From Proteles cristata cristata (Eukaryota; Chordata; Mammalia; Carnivora; Hyaenidae), in contig JAESUZ010005537.1 in assembly GCA_017311185.1 (NCBI GenBank), forward strand, positions 868,001 to 932,000: a DNA stretch of 64,000 nt. The letters run 5' to 3'. Position numbers and translations under genes: made by a program. The notes below the pieces were generated by a model that was not told the origin of the DNA, did not search any database, and saw only the letters and a program-made list of their open reading frames with translations. This document shows, piece by piece, positions 1-13,087 of this stretch (its first letter is position 1; every line of letters begins with the position of its first letter).

Positions 1-169
1 CAGGTACGCTCTGACTCCTCGGGGTTTTTCTAAGCCAGTGGAGACAACGGTTTAGTAAACAAATAACAAAGACCCAGGTGATAATTGCTCTCAGAGGGGC
101 TGAGGGTGCCCAAGGTAGACGGAAGGCCGAAGGAAGAGGCAGTTAGCTTTGTGGGAGGAACTTGGACCC

Positions 170-345
170 TGGACTCAGACAGAGCCAGATTCAGATGACA
201 TCTTGCCATTGTTCACCGACTTCTCTAAGTCCCAATGCCTTATCTGCAAACTGGGGCGATAATGTTACCCGTCTCATGGCACCGTTCCAAGGACTGGAGG
301 GTGAAGTGCCTGGTACAGTGGCTAATGGGAGACCAAACGGGGTCT
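170..345 (+). repeat. MIR remnant
   Basis: gccttatctgcaaactgggg and gtgcctggtacagtggctaa are diverged versions of the MIR core and end. Confidence 0.6.
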
Positions 346-444
346 GGAGGGCGCTCTGGAGGAGGCAGTGCATGGAGGACGGACGGAAGCTGCCCACCCG
401 CTCAGCAGCAGGAGGCCATCTGACCACGAAGGACTGTCAGCCGA

Positions 445-666
445 GGGGTGCCGGGATGGCTCAGTCCAATGAGCATTCAACTCTTGATTTTGGCTCCGGT
501 CGTGATCCCAGGGTGGTAGGATCGAGCCCCATGTCAGGCTCTGCACTGAGTGTGGAGCCTGCTTGGGATTGTCTCTCTCCCTCTGCCCCTCTCCCCAGCT
601 CTTACTCTCTCTCCTCTCTCAAATAAAAATATATATATATATGAAAAAAGACAGTAAAACAGCAAT
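445..666 (+). mobile_element. Carnivore tRNA-derived SINE (older CAN-SINE)
   Basis: It has a diverged tRNA-like head (ggggtgccgggatggctcag), the ggatcgagcccc B-box region, a CT-rich body and an at-rich tail ending in aaaaaag. It looks like an older subfamily (tgattttggctccggtcgtg). A possible duplication tgtcag(c/t)cgag-like flanks it (about 434-444 and 669-679). Confidence 0.85.
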
Positions 667-2469
667 GTCAGCTGAGGAGACTTTAGGGTAGGCACAGGGA
701 ATACCTCTCCTCCAAAGCTGTCCCTGTTCCCACTTCCTGTGTGGCATTGCTACGTCCGCCCGCGCCCACCGCTGTGAGGCCGTAAGCTGTTGGAGGGCCA
801 GGGCACACTTCATTCACTGGCGTCTACAGTGCCCGCTGCCAATGGCACTCACTGAGTAGATATCAGAATAATGAATGCATGGCTCTGCCAAGTGAAAAAC
901 CAGTGAATAGACAATGAAGGTGGAGGAACTGAAGGGACCTGACATTTGCCCCCCACTGTGTGTGGGGCATCAGGCTGCTTGCTCCTGTGTACGGGCAGGT
1001 TTAGTCCCCCGAGACCGCTGTGTATATTACTTCTCCAGCTACCAGTGAGGAGATGGAGGCTCACAGAGGCCCCCGGGCTTGCTGGAGACAAGACAGCTGG
1101 AACATCGCAGCCCCAAGGCTCTATGTCCCAGTCATGGATCTGTGGGGCCCTTTTTAGCGTTCTGAGCTACCTCCAATTGGCATAAGGATATTTGGCCAGA
1201 GCCTCGGGCCCCAGAGGGCAGCCTCTCCCCACCCGTGCCCTGCCCTCACCCCAGCTGTGCAAACAGACTCCAGCTGGGAGGTTCATAGATGGGCTGGGAG
1301 GAGGGATGGGCAGGTCTGACAGGTCAGGGTGAGCTGGACTTTCCGGAGAAGAGCTCCCAGCCCAGGGTGGCCTAGAATACACCCTTCTGCAGGCTTGCTG
1401 GGGACAGGGGCTGAGAGCCCGGCTGGCCGACTCCAGGTGCCGCGATGTCAGCTAGCAGATGATGGAAAATAACACCACAGCACCTCCCTGCTCCAATGCA
1501 ATGGGGCCTCTCCCTGGTCAGCTCTGCACTGACCAGACTCTGTGCAAACCCGCAGGGCTTGCAGCAATCCTCAGGGGCATGTGACTCCAGAGGTCACGTG
1601 CCTTCCACCGCACAGGCCACTGGGTGCCATGAGAGGGGAGGAATGCATGGAAACCCCACCGGCTGCTCCCCTGCCTGACTGTACCCCTTCTCTTTATCCT
1701 CTCTGCTCTGGAGGCTTACCTTTCAAGCACTGGCCTTATCTAACCCTTTCTCCCCCCAGGGCCCGTGCAAGGCCAGGGGTTGTTATCCTGCGGGTCCTGT
1801 CCCCAGTTCTGCAGAAATCCTTGGCAGGGCGTGGGTGCTAGAGGAAAGACCTCCTGCAAAGAGCACAGCACAGGCCATTCACTGTCTGACTCCCACATCA
1901 GAACTTCCCGGCCTGACATTGCAGAGCGTGAGTTTCTGTAGTCGAGTGAAGATAATCCACTTAAAGGAGTGAAATGGGCACGAGGATTGATCCGTTCACA
2001 CTTAGACAGACGCAGACTGCACACACACCCGCAGTGGGAGAGGAAGCATACGAGCTCCCCATCCGCACTAGGCTTGCAGACAAGCCTACCACCCAGAGAA
2101 CTGGGATCCACCCTGCCCGAGGGCTGACACCAGCACAGAGGGAAGCATCACCCTTCCCCTGAGGCTTCCTGCAAACTCTCCCCTTTGAGATCAGGCCACT
2201 CTGAGTCAGGAAAGCAATGTCTGCAGGAGGGAATTCCCAGCTCAAAAACACACATCCCCATCCCTCCTAGGGGTGAGGTGCGGGCAGCAGCCAGTCCAAA
2301 GCAGACCCTGGAATTCACGAAGATTTTATCAGCACTTTCACAGGTCTCTAACGCTCACCTACTATGTGTTCAGCCCTAGGGGTGGGAGAGCGGGTCGCAG
2401 AGGAACCATAAGTCTGGGGTCAGAAAACACTGATCTTGTCACCTATTTACACACATCAGACTAAGACTC
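651..2469. other. Intergenic, no gene recognised
   Basis: Unique-looking sequence with no convincing exon: the frames present lack recognisable domains and splice context. I see no young repeat. Confidence 0.6.
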
Positions 2470-2750
2470 AACAACAAACTTTTCTCGCACACCAACTGTG
2501 TGTTGGCCACATGCACATGAGTTATTTTATCTAGCTCAGTTCTCCATATTATGGATGCAAAAACTGGATCCAGCTAACATATCGTTTGTCCGAGGTGCAC
2601 AACTCCCACCTCCACTTGCTCATATGTAAAGTGGGTCACAACCGTACCCATATCACGGGCTTGTTGCAAGGATAAACTGATTCTTGCAAAATTCTTGGAA
2701 CAGCCCCTGGCACAAAGTAAAGCAGCCAATAAATGTTAGCTGATAGTTTA
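2470..2750. repeat. Two adjacent MIR remnants
   Basis: An antisense piece (about 2,480-2,600) is followed by a sense piece (about 2,605-2,746) with catatgtaaagtgggtcaca, ttgcaaggataaactg and cagccaataaatgttagctg. Confidence 0.7.
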
Positions 2751-3149
2751 CATCCTTGTCATAAATTCTGTTGACAGGAACAGCAGAAATTCAATTCACA
2801 TAACTCAAATCTCACTCCTCCCCGTTCTAAACTTATTTTGCATTTTGTTGGTTTATAAACATCATTGACAAATAGCTACTGGACGTCAACTCTACACCAG
2901 GGGCCCTGGGGAGTATGAGAAGCTCCAGGTGTAGTATTCAGAGTCCCAGTAACTGGCCTGACCATCCTAGCCTCACCTCCTGCTCCTCCCCTCCGTCACG
3001 CTGAACAGTAACTACTTCTCCACTGAGCTGACCCCAGTCTCTCCTGTTTCCAGGTCTTTGTTTAGACTTGGGACTTGCAATCTGTTTTTCCATGGGGTCT
3101 GGAGTTCCAGGAGTTGTATCCAGGGGTCCTTCTGCTGATATAAATCTTA

Positions 3150-3305
3150 AGATCCGTGTGAGATAAGGGAGACGTGATGACTTTCAAGTCAGAGCTCTGC
3201 CACTTTGCCTGTGTGCCCTTGAATGAGTTACTTAACCTCCCTGAACCAAAGTCTTCTTACACGAGTGGTGTGCATAATAATCCTCACATGGATTGTATTA
3301 AAAGA
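3150..3305 (+). repeat. MIR remnant
   Basis: gagctctgccactttgcctg, tgaatgagttacttaacctc and ccctgaaccaaagtct follow MIR order. Confidence 0.7.
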
Positions 3306-5172
3306 CCATAGAGAGTAGTCTTCCAAGTTTTCAATTCACACACACACACACACACACACCGCATTAAGAGATATAGTTTTCTAAAGATTTAAGTTTTTTC
3401 CATAACTTTTTCACGAACTTTTATGCCTTATATCTTAACCACACTGAAATCCAATTTAAGAAGACATCAATTTAATACCAACCAAGATATTTGATCATTT
3501 TGAATTTTGTCTCAGGGTGGTTCATGACATGCTCAGAGCATCTCAGACCCCGGAGGAGTGACCCCTGAGCCTCATGGAGAATTCTGCTCAACCTCGTCTT
3601 CGGCATGTAGCCACAACACCCTCCCTCTTTCCAGGCCCAGGTTGAAGTATAACTGTGACGTCACCGCCTGTGTACTGTGGGCATCTTAGGGACGGAGGCT
3701 GGATCTGATTCACTACACAGAGTCTGAGGAAGCGTTCAGCAAATCCTTGAATGACCCATCATCCATTCCTGCCATGCATCCTTCCAACCATCTAGTCATC
3801 AAGTGAGTTAAGGACTCTGTCCTGTACAGGGAATTCCCCCTTCAAAGGTGAGAGCCTCCACCTTCCGCATTCTTTCCTCTTCCGGGATCCTTCCAGCCAG
3901 GTCTGTCACTCTCATAGGATCCTCTGCCTTCCAGTGTAGCCTCTTTCATTCCCATCCAAGCAGGGCCTCACACCTTCATGCAGGTGGGAGTTGGGACTGG
4001 CACCTTGGAAGGAGCAGTGTCCTGTGGTCCACAGCTGGAGGCCTTTAAGGACATCTGGATGGAACATCAGTTGCTCTCTCAGCCTTTCAAGCCCCAGGGT
4101 GCCAAATCTGAGTCTAGGCAGATAAGGAAGCTGGATTGTCGTGTGCACATTTGGTGTGGGGTGGGGAGGAGGCCGGGGGAGGGCCAGATCTCACTTAGCC
4201 CAGAAAGCCCTTCTTATCTACAAGTCCTTTGAAGTGGGTGAGGTTTCAGGGACTGGTGGCCAGAGGGGGGCCTTTTATCCACACCAAGTCCCCACCATTC
4301 CTCTGCTGGAAAGGCTGGGCCTGGCCCTGGAGTAATTCTGGGATCTCAGAAGCTCACAAGTCATTCATTCACTCAGCAAGCACTTAGCTAGCAAGCGCCA
4401 GGCTGTGGGCTAAGGGCTAAGGAGGCTGAGATGAATCAGACCCCCATGCTTATTTGCAATCACAAATGCTCTCAGAATGCTCCTCACCCAAGAAGGGATG
4501 CAGACATGGAAACAGAGGGCACTGGGGTGCTTACAATTTTAAGTCCCAGTGTGGAATTTGGTGTCCGTTTGCTTGCCTGAACACCCTTTACAATGTCCAA
4601 GCAGGCAACCAGGTTTCAAGACCCTGCTCAAACGTCTCCCACCATTGGGGAAACCACTCTCTCCTTACCTTCTTCCTTTCCTCACCCTAGCAGCCTCTTA
4701 GAACCTTGGGCCCTCTAGCTAGTGGAGTGTGCTGCCTAGTGGAGTGGAGCTGAAGCAACCTGCCCCTTGTATTCTTCCCTTGCCCTGACTCTGACCCCTG
4801 GGGCTGCTAGAGCCTCCATGGCTTGCACCTGCCCCAGGCCAGCCCTAAAGAGAACGGGAAGCAACATCAGGTTTCCACAAAGCTCAGTTCCTGAAGATGT
4901 TATGCTGCAGAAAGGCTACTCTAGCAGCATGAGCAGGACGCACGCACCCAGAAGCCCAGGACAGCCCGGTGAACAGTCTGAGTCAGGCAGCAGCCAGGCT
5001 GGGAGCAACCAGAAGGCCACTGGACAGATACTCAGTGGGAGGTCCTGCTGGGCCTGGGGTTGGAGCCCCTGCCTTAGAGAACTGTCCTGATGGCGCCTCC
5101 TGGCTAATGAGGAAGCCTTAACCCCTCTCCAGGCTAGCATGGGGGATAAGACCAGTGAAAATGAGAAAACAG
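3306..5172. other. Intergenic, no gene recognised
   Basis: A (CA)n run, then unique or very old sequence. A MIR/L2-like tail is possible near 4,355-4,420 (cattcattcactcagcaagc). No coding signal. Confidence 0.55.
3337..3359 (+). repeat. (CA)n microsatellite
   Basis: About eleven uninterrupted CA units. Confidence 0.95.
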
Positions 5173-5185
5173 AAAACAGGAGCAG

Positions 5186-5422
5186 CGGGGCGCCTGGGTG
5201 GCTCAGTCGGTTAAGCGTCCGACTTCGGCTCAGGTTTGTGAGTTCAAGCTCTGTGTCAGGCTCTGTGCTGACAGCTCGGAGCCTGGAGCCTGCTTCAGAT
5301 TCTATGTCTCCCTCTCTCTCTACCCCTCCCTAGATCGTGCTCTGCCTCTCAGTCTCGGTCTCTCAAAAATAAATAAATATTTTTTTAAAAATCTAATAAA
5401 AATGTTTAAAAAGAAAAAGGAC
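5186..5422 (+). mobile_element. Felid-type CAN-SINE
   Basis: The head cgcctgggtggctcagtcgg and gttaagcgtccgactt are intact. About 15 bases are deleted after ggctcagg (loss of the atgatctcg segment). The target-site duplication aaaa(c/a)aggagcag occurs at 5,173-5,185 and 5,423-5,435. Confidence 0.95.
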
Positions 5423-5699
5423 AAAAAAGGAGCAGTTTTGAGCTCCCAGCCCTCAGCCCCTTCTGCACCCCTTCTGCAGCTCCCCCTCCCTAAAGCATGT
5501 ATTCTCAGGCTGCTAACATCCCTGCCTCAGTAGCTGGAGGACAGGGGTGACACTTGGGTCATCTCTGTTCTATCCCAGCCCCACCCTTCCCTGTACCTCA
5601 CTGAAGGCCAGCATATGGCAAAGTCCCAGGAAATGTGCATTGAATAAAACACACTGGTTCATGCTGGTTGTAACTGGTACAGAAACTGTGTGCCTAAGG

Positions 5700-5860
5700 A
5701 GTAAGGATTAGCTAACTTTAGGGTCAGGGGACCCAGGTCTTAGCCCTGGCTCTGCCATTGTCTTACTTTGCTCAAGAGTGACCTTGAGCAGGTCTTTTTT
5801 TTTCTTCCATGGGACTCAGTTTCTCCATCTAGGAGAATCACACAAGACAATGCTGAGACC
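5700..5860 (+). repeat. MIR remnant
   Basis: ccctggctctgccattgtct, accttgagcaggtc and ggactcagtttctccatcta follow MIR order. Confidence 0.7.
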
Positions 5861-6529
5861 TACTAAGCCATAAAATGCCCCATAATGGTCCAGGGGCCCC
5901 CTCCACATTTATTTGGCACATCTTATGTCTCTTATTGGGGACACCGAAAAAGACTGCCAACTCCTTCCTCCAAGTTCACCTCCATCCCCCCAGCAGGCTA
6001 TTTCTGAGCCTTGGGAACCAAAGGTGGAATGTGTCCAGCTGCAAGCTTGGCCAAATCAAGCCAAGTCACCTTTGCTATTTAAAGCCGCTCTCTGCAGAAG
6101 CAGTCTGCTGAAGCCAGGAGGAAAAGCAAATCCCTATTCATTTAGGAGTCCACTTTGCGGTGGCTCTAAATTCCCCGGGATTAAGAGACCTCCAGCACCA
6201 GCTTCCCACTGCCCTTTTCTCTAAACTCTCCCCTGAGGCCACTTGGCTGGTTGGAATGTGCAGCCCCCCCGGTGGCCAGACAGGATAAGCATCCTCTCTG
6301 GGGACACGCTGCTGGCTGTTGTGTTTCCCAGAACTAATCCACGCTGACAACCCCTGGCCCAGGCGTTTCCAAGAGGCCTGCATTCTGCAGTGCAGAAGTC
6401 CTGGGCCCTCCAGGGATCAGGAGCAGCTGGCCACGAAGCAGGCCAAGGCCAGGGCTGGCTGGGGCTGGACACGGGGGCTGCTGCCCTGAGCTCTTGTGCC
6501 CCAGCATCTTCAAGCCATGGGAGACCCTC

Positions 6530-7190
6530 AGCATGACGTGTCACATGCCCCCATTGTACAAACAGAAAGCTGAGGCTCTCAGAAGGCACAGCTCTCGCCC
6601 AAAGTAACACCATGTGTCTGTGGTGAGGGCAGGATGCACGTCCAGGCCTCAGGGCCTCACTTATCCTACAATCTTTTTGTTTGTTTGTTTTTAAACTATC
6701 TCCCAAGCTTCCAAGGCTGGCGTATGGGATTCTGAGGTAAATTCATATGCCCTTAGAGGTGCCTGGGAAGCTCAGTCGGTTGAGCGTCCGACTCTTGGTC
6801 TTGGCTCAGGTCCTGATCTCACAGTTTCATGAGTTCGAGCCCTGCTCAGGCTTGATGCTGGCAGCATGGAGACTGCTTGGAATTCTCTCTCTCTCTCTGT
6901 CCCTCCCTCCCTCATACAATCCCTGTCTCTCTCAAATAAAGAAACTTTTTAAAAAATGTATATTCATTTAACAAACATGTATATAAAACCATGTCAGCCA
7001 CTGTTCTAAGCACTTTATAAATACCATCTCATTTAATCTTCCTTAGAAGTAGGTTTTATTCTCTCCAGTTTACACATGACCAGGCCAAAACTCCCAGAAG
7101 AGCTGAAATAACTTTACAGCGGTCACGCAGCTACTGTGATACGTGTACGTGTGAAGCCAGGTCTGTCCTATAGAGGTCTGTTCCTCTACT
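6530..7190 (-). repeat. MIR remnants on either side of a SINE
   Basis: About 6,535-6,660 and 6,960-7,190 read as antisense MIR (tgttctaagcactttataaa, tcatttaatcttccttagaa). The CAN-SINE at 6,756-6,957 lies between them. Confidence 0.65.
6756..6957 (+). mobile_element. CAN-SINE, older copy
   Basis: The head gaggtgcctgggaagctcag, a diverged B box (gttcgagccctgctcagg) and a ct-rich tail ending ttttaaaaaatg show a tRNA-derived SINE with several mutations. Confidence 0.9.
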
Positions 7191-8059
7191 TGGGGTTGCC
7201 CTTTTGGAGACAAGAGAAGTTAAGTCCAAGTACAGCGCAGGTCCGGCAGTGAGACACCCAGGCCACAGGCCAGAGGGCAGGCTGCAAGCTCTGAGGGCTG
7301 CCGTGGAGGAGGCTCAGACACCAGGCCCTCCCCAACCGTCTCACCTCTGCCCTGCTGTGGCCGCCACGCCCCCCTCCAGGGAGCCCCAGCTGCTCTGCCT
7401 TCAATGTGGATGGTGCCCTAGGGCTGTGCATTGCCGTAGCGGCCCAGCCCTCCCCCTGCACAAGCGACTGCGCATCAGGTGTGAGCCTCAGCCACAGGGG
7501 CAGGCTGCTGTTTTGGGGGCAGAGACCCCTGAGAAAGGAAGACCGTGCCAGCCCCGGAGGTAACACGCACCAGCTGCTGCCACAGCCCCCCACCGGTGCC
7601 GCAAGATTGTGCCAAGGGCAGCCTGCGGGTCCTATGTCTAGACAGTCAGACTGAGAACGGGGCTCGGCATCTTGGGAGAAGTTTCCTGAATTCCTTCCAC
7701 CTTCGGGAGTGGAAACCGAGCTGACAGGGAGTTGGTTCTAATTATAAGGAAATAAGAAGAATTGAACAAGAGCCCCTCAAGGCTGAATGTTTCTGGAGGG
7801 TTTCTCCAGCGCCCTCCCTTTGTCCATCTCTCCAGCGAGGAGCCAAGAGCCCTGCTTCTGCGCCAGCTCCCGCCTAGGCATTGGGCACGGAGAGGGTCAG
7901 GAATGCCCATCCAGTGGAGCAGTACCCAGGGAACCCAGGAGCTCAGCCCACGATGGTACGGGGACCATCAACAAGGAAGCTTGGGTATACAGGAGGGTGG
8001 AAAGGCATAGATACCCTGAAGCCCAGCCCTGGTAGCAGCACAGGCTTTTGGGCAAAGTG
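7191..8059. other. GC-richer intergenic block, no gene recognised
   Basis: Frames of 80-135 codons exist on both strands between 7,186 and 8,066, but they overlap one another and have no recognisable domain. Confidence 0.5.
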
Positions 8060-8200
8060 GGGGTGAGGTCTTCTTCCCTCCCTTCTTCTCACACCGCAGG
8101 GTCTGGCTGAAATGCTGCCTCCTTCAGGAAACCTGTCTTCTTCAGAACACACTGATGATTGCTCAACACTTAACTCATTCAATAAATATCGATCACAAAT
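8060..8200 (+). repeat. L2 LINE 3'-end remnant
   Basis: tgctgcctccttcaggaaac then aacttaactcattcaataaa-like sequence resemble the L2 3' end. Confidence 0.5.
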
Positions 8201-8364
8201 AGACCGGTGAATGCACTCCTGGAGTTAATGGCTGTTCCCTTCTGCAACAAGTCTCTGCCCACACATCACCAGCAAACCATCTCTTGGCGGGGGTGGAGAG
8301 TGGAGCGGGGAGTGTTTGTATGTGTGTGTCTTCTCGCTGTTAAGCATTTCCCAAGTTTCTTCAA

Positions 8365-8605
8365 GCAGTGGTTAAGTATGACTGGGAGCCTAGCCTTTGG
8401 AATCAAACATGCACATTTGAATCTGGAATCTGTCCCTGTGTAATCTTGAGCAAGCTGCTTCGTCCCTTAGAGTCTCGGTTCCATTTGTCAAGTTGGTACC
8501 ATGATAGTTACTTGAGAAGGCTGTGTGTGGATTAAATAAAGCAGTCCATGTTAATTGCCTAACCTAACGCTTGGCTGTACATGTTGTTATGAGCAAGGAC
8601 AGTCT
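8365..8605 (+). repeat. MIR remnant, nearly full length
   Basis: cagtggttaagtatgactgg, tctggaatctgtccctgtgt, gagcaagctgcttcgtccct and gtgtggattaaataaagcag follow the consensus from end to end. Confidence 0.75.
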
Positions 8606-8734
8606 CCACTGCTAATCCCAATGGCCCACAGTGTGTCAGACAGTCCCTGCACTTAGTATTTTACAAATGTCTGGTACTTGATTATTCTTTGGCCGAAAAT
8701 GGGGGGTAATTTTATGTGGTCCTTTTTTTTTTAA

Positions 8735-9340
8735 TGTTTTATTGTGGTAAAATATATGTAACACAAAATGTGCCATTTTAGCCTATGGGTCTCCAGGAGT
8801 TGCTCATCTTCCCAAACAGAAACTCTGTATCTATTAAGTAGTAACTCCTCATTCTCTTCTTGCCCTTGCGCCTGGTAACCACCACCATCTACTTTCTGTT
8901 TCTAAAAATTTGCCTGTTCCAGGTACCTCACAGAAGGGCAATCACTCAGCATTTGTCCTTTTGTGTCCCGCTTATTTCCCTTAGCATGGTGTTTTCAAGG
9001 TTCATCACAGTGTAGCATGTATCAGAATCTCATTCCTTTTTAAGGCTGAATAGCACCCCATTGTGCGTACCTGTCACATTTTGTTTCCCCATTCAATTGT
9101 TGATGTTGGTGTGCGGTGTCTCCACCTTTGGGCTATTGTGAGTAATGCTGCAATGAGCATTGCTGTGCAAGTGTTCGAGTCCCCTCTGTCAGTCCTTTGG
9201 GGGATATTCTGACAAGTGGCACTGATGAGTCATATAGGGGTTCTACGCTTAATTTTTTTTGATGATCCACCAATCTGTTTTCCACGGTGACAGTACCATT
9301 TTACATTCCCACCAGCCATGCCATATGGTCTTGAAGTAGC
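8735..9340 (-). mobile_element. L1 (LINE-1) fragment, antisense, old L1M type
   Basis: Phrases such as tttattgtggtaaaatatat, cttagcatggtgttttcaag, ttaaggctgaatagcacccc and gggctattgtgagtaatgct are the reverse complement of the L1 ORF2 end/3' UTR. It is diverged and non-functional. Confidence 0.9.
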
Positions 9341-10389
9341 AGTTAAAAGGGTGTGATGGACTCCCAGGGTGGCTGGCACCCTCCTGTGGAGACTTCCCCC
9401 AATGCAAGGGAAGCAGAGGAGAGACTAAGCGGGGCAGGCCCAGGACAGGTGCTGAGGGCCCGGAGGGGACTGAAATTAATGGTGGAGAAAGGGAAGAGCC
9501 CCAAGGGCAGGGTCTGGCAAGAAAGCCTGGAGTAAGATGGCGGCCATGTGTGTGTTCACCACGCCGCCCGGGAGCAGAGTGGGCAGCCCAGAGTCAGAGT
9601 GAGGTCCGCTCAGGGTGTTCCAGGGAGACCAGATCTATCTCCATGTCAGGAAGACTTTCAGAGTCAGAGCTTTCCAGCAACCCGAGTGGGGAGCTCTCTG
9701 TCATTGGAGCTGGGCAAGGAGCACCTGGTCTCATTTTCAACGGGCTGCTAAAGGGCGTCAGAGGTTGGACTGGATGGCCACTGTGACCTTGTAGGGCAGT
9801 GGCTTCTGCATGGCTCTGATTCAAAGAATTGTGGCTGGATTCCACTGAGCCCGTGTGCAGGCAAAGACTCTATGACTTGCTATTCTCCCACGTCCGGATG
9901 AATTCTGCCCGGCTTCCTTGAGAGCCTGTCTTGGCACAAACAGTGCTCTGCCCCAGCAGGGGTGGGCTGCATTTCCATTCGCCGCGAGGATATTAGGTGA
10001 CTCCGTGAGTTCCTGCGGCTCCCGTCTACCTTTTCGATTACAAGTAATAATGTGTGTATGCAAAGACGGCTGCAGGGAGGGGATCTGGAAATGGTGCAAG
10101 TGTGAGTGAAGGAAGGGGTCTCTCTTGTCTGGTCTGCAAGGGTCTCCATGGTCGGCCCCCTCTCCTGCTCCAGACTTTCTCTCTCTTGCATTCTCCTCTC
10201 TTCCCAACCACTCAACTTAAGCTCCTGGCCAGGCCTGCTTTCTGGGACACCAACCCTGACTCTTTTCAACTATACAAACCCTGCTAGCTTTTTACCGGTC
10301 ACCCAGGTTTCCCTTCCCATAGGAAGCCCATAGAAATCTCCTTCCCCCACAATGCTCTGCATGCTGGGGCACCACTGAAGGCAGCCATT
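9341..10389. other. Intergenic, no gene recognised
   Basis: Unique-looking sequence after the antisense L1. Overlapping minus-strand frames of about 128 codons (9,821-10,269) look like chance. Confidence 0.5.
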
Positions 10390-11185
10390 CACAGATGCTT
10401 ATTATTGAAATACCTGCTGGATACTTGGACTGTTTTATACACTGGGGACGCATCAATAAAGAGAGGTGACATCTTTGCTGTCATTGAGCTCATATCACAG
10501 CAGGAGGCATGGAAACAAATAAATACATAAAATCGCTTGATATAGGGATGAGTGCTACAAAGACAATAAAACCAGGAGGCTGCTTTAAATAGAACGGTCA
10601 GGGAAGGCATCTCCAAGAAGTGATATTTAAGCCATGACCTGAATTATGAAAGGAGCCAGGCATGAAAGGATCTGGTGGGGTGGAGAGGCCCCCAGGGACA
10701 CACAAAGCAGCGCCCAGTGAATAAACTTGACCTGTTCGAGGAACAAAAAGGTGGCCACGGTGGCTGGAACATGAAAAACAAGGCAGAGAATGGATGATGT
10801 GACAATGCAGAGACAGGGAAGGGAGATATTACAAACCATGTGAGTTTTGCAGTGAGAAGCCACTGAGGGTTTTAAGCACAGAAGCAATCCAATTGGATTT
10901 ATAAATGTACAAAAGATCACCTGGGCTGCTGCTAGAGAACGCTTTGTAGCAGGAAAAGATCCGAAGCAGAGACACCAGTCAAGAGCCTGTGGAACAAAGC
11001 AGGCAAGGGATGAGGTGGCTCAGACACAGGGGCTAGCACTGCAGGTAGTAAAAGGTCAGATTGGAGATCTATTTTGCCTGGGGATTGGGAGAAGGAAGAC
11101 CTGACAGAAGAGGTGACACTTCACTGCGTTCTTGAGTTATAGAGAAGGATGAAGAGTCTCCCAGATAGAGAAAAAGAACATTCTA
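10390..11185 (+). repeat. Ancient dispersed repeat, family not named
   Basis: atatttaagccatgacctga, cgaggaacaaaaaggtggcc, gagaagccactgagggtttt, aagatcacctgggctgctgc and aagcagagacaccagtcaag are a widely dispersed mammalian repeat pattern. I recognise the pattern but not the name. It shares blocks with 59.4-60.1 kb and 62.7-63.0 kb. Confidence 0.55.
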
Positions 11186-12894
11186 GAAAGTGGTTTTTTT
11201 TTCTTTTTAAAGATTCAGGGGCAAAAAGGTGGATGGTGCTTTCAGCATGATGGCTATGAATGGTATGTACTGATGAATTTTTACAGACAGGTGAGAGCTA
11301 GGCCAGAGAAGTACATCAAGGTCTTGAGTGCCATGAGAATGGCTTTGTCTCTATTTCTTACAGCAGTAGGGAGACACTGAAGGTGCCAGCACATCTAAGA
11401 GTAGCTCAGTGTACGTTTATATAAAGACCACCCATTGGAGCCCCAGTATCATCAAGGTGTGGAAAATGCTTTTACAGGTATTTCATGGGACCCTACAGAA
11501 ACAGCCTGATATATAACAACTAGAGATTTCCCTCTCCCCATGCCACTGGTAACTTGCTGCCCAGGTTGAGCTCTGTTCTGGGATGTGGTCTGCCTATGAG
11601 CTGTCTGGGCATCAGGGTCCCTGGGAAACAGAGCCAGAGGCTGGTAGACAAAGCTTCTGGCCACAGATCCCAACCAACCTGCACTGTCTTTACACACCTC
11701 ACCAGGCCATGTCCAGTCTTATCACAAACAGAGTAAGCCCAATCCCATGTACCTGTTATATTTCTACCAGCCAATACAAATAAAAGGTTCTGGATACAAT
11801 TCTTCAAGGTCATTTATCACTCATTTGTCTAAGATTTTGAGAGACACTGATGTGTTCGTTCTAGTCATGGCTCAGTCTCCAAGAAGCTGTTGACTTTAAG
11901 CAGACACCTTGCTCTGACCTCAGTTTCCCCGTCTGGAAAGTAAAAAGATTGGACTTAGTGCCCTAAAGTGTTTTCTAGCTCTGGAATCCTCCAACCTGTT
12001 TACTTTGCTTCTTTTCTGCTCAGAACCTATTTGCATGTCTGCTCTTCATGCAAGGGAACAATGCCACAGTGTTTGGATGGGGCCAGCTCCATGACTGTTC
12101 TTGATCCCCAGGAGCAGAGAGGCCCAGTTGGATTCCACTGAAGGAAAAGCAGAATCCTGTAAGTCTGCTGTCCCTGTGCTTTCTGGAAAGTTCCTGCAAG
12201 TCTGAATTCTCAGACCACATGCTGGAGCAGGCTGTCCTCCCTTTGAAACCTAAGAAAGTTGTAGGCACCGCCATTTACCTGTCACATGGTTTTCATAACT
12301 TCCCTGGCATCTTGGCTACTCAATGAAGCAGGTTTCGGCGGGTGGCGGGCGAGTTCAGGTCTGATGAGGATGTGTGGACTGCAGCTCCTTTGGTGGAAGA
12401 AAATTGGAGCTGAGATCTTAAGGAGCACCCCTGCTAAGAGGATCTGCTCATGAATATGTGGGCTTCTGCTGAAATCCAGGAAGCACGCTGGTTCACAGGA
12501 GGGTAAAACGGATGACACCTTGAAAAGTTGAGTCAGCCGGTACCTGTGAGCCCGGCCTGGGCTGGTGTGAGGAAGGGTAAGGAAGGGAAGAGTGGTTAGA
12601 GACCGAGCAACTGAGGACTGGCAGGAGGAATGCAACACACATGACATGGTCACGTAAGCTCAGAAATTACCGTTCATCCCCTCTCTCACCAGGGATCACT
12701 AAGTGCGCTATGCCCACAACTGGGGGCACAGTGTGGGATGCGGAGCCTTCCTTTCCTTCCTGGAAATGGAGACTAAAGGGAGGGGAATGCTGTGGTCCCA
12801 CCTGTGGACACCCAAGAATAGTGGAGATAAGCATGGCCTCAGGCGATGACTGGGGAGGCTTTCTGGAGGTGAGATGAGCCAGACTAGGAAATAC
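11186..12894. other. Intergenic, mostly unique
   Basis: A MIR-like piece lies at about 11,870-12,000 (tgacctcagtttccccgtct). No supported exon. Confidence 0.5.
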
Positions 12895-13073
12895 ACAGAG
12901 AAATAAATGGGTCTGTAGCACCAGTGTGAAGAACTTGGACTTTGGACCAGATGGGGTTGGTTTCAAGCTGACTCTCTGAGCAGCTGTTTTCTCATCAGGA
13001 AAACGAGAACTATAATGTCGGTTTTAGGGATGTTATAGAGATTAAGGGAGTTGGTTAAATGAGATATGCCTAG
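12895..13073 (+). repeat. MIR remnant bordering a SINE
   Basis: gaagaacttggactttggac, gcagctgttttctcatcagg and gttatagagattaagggagt follow MIR order. Confidence 0.65.
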
Positions 13074-13087
13074 TTCAAAATGGGTCT

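Noticed and set aside
445..545. tRNA gene suggested by A/B-box-like sequence (also in the other SINE heads)
   Set aside because: The heads belong to tRNA-derived SINEs with CT-rich bodies and A-rich tails, and do not fold as intact tRNAs.
9821..10269. Overlapping minus-strand frames of about 128 codons
   Set aside because: There is no domain, no splice context and no promoter; they look like chance frames.
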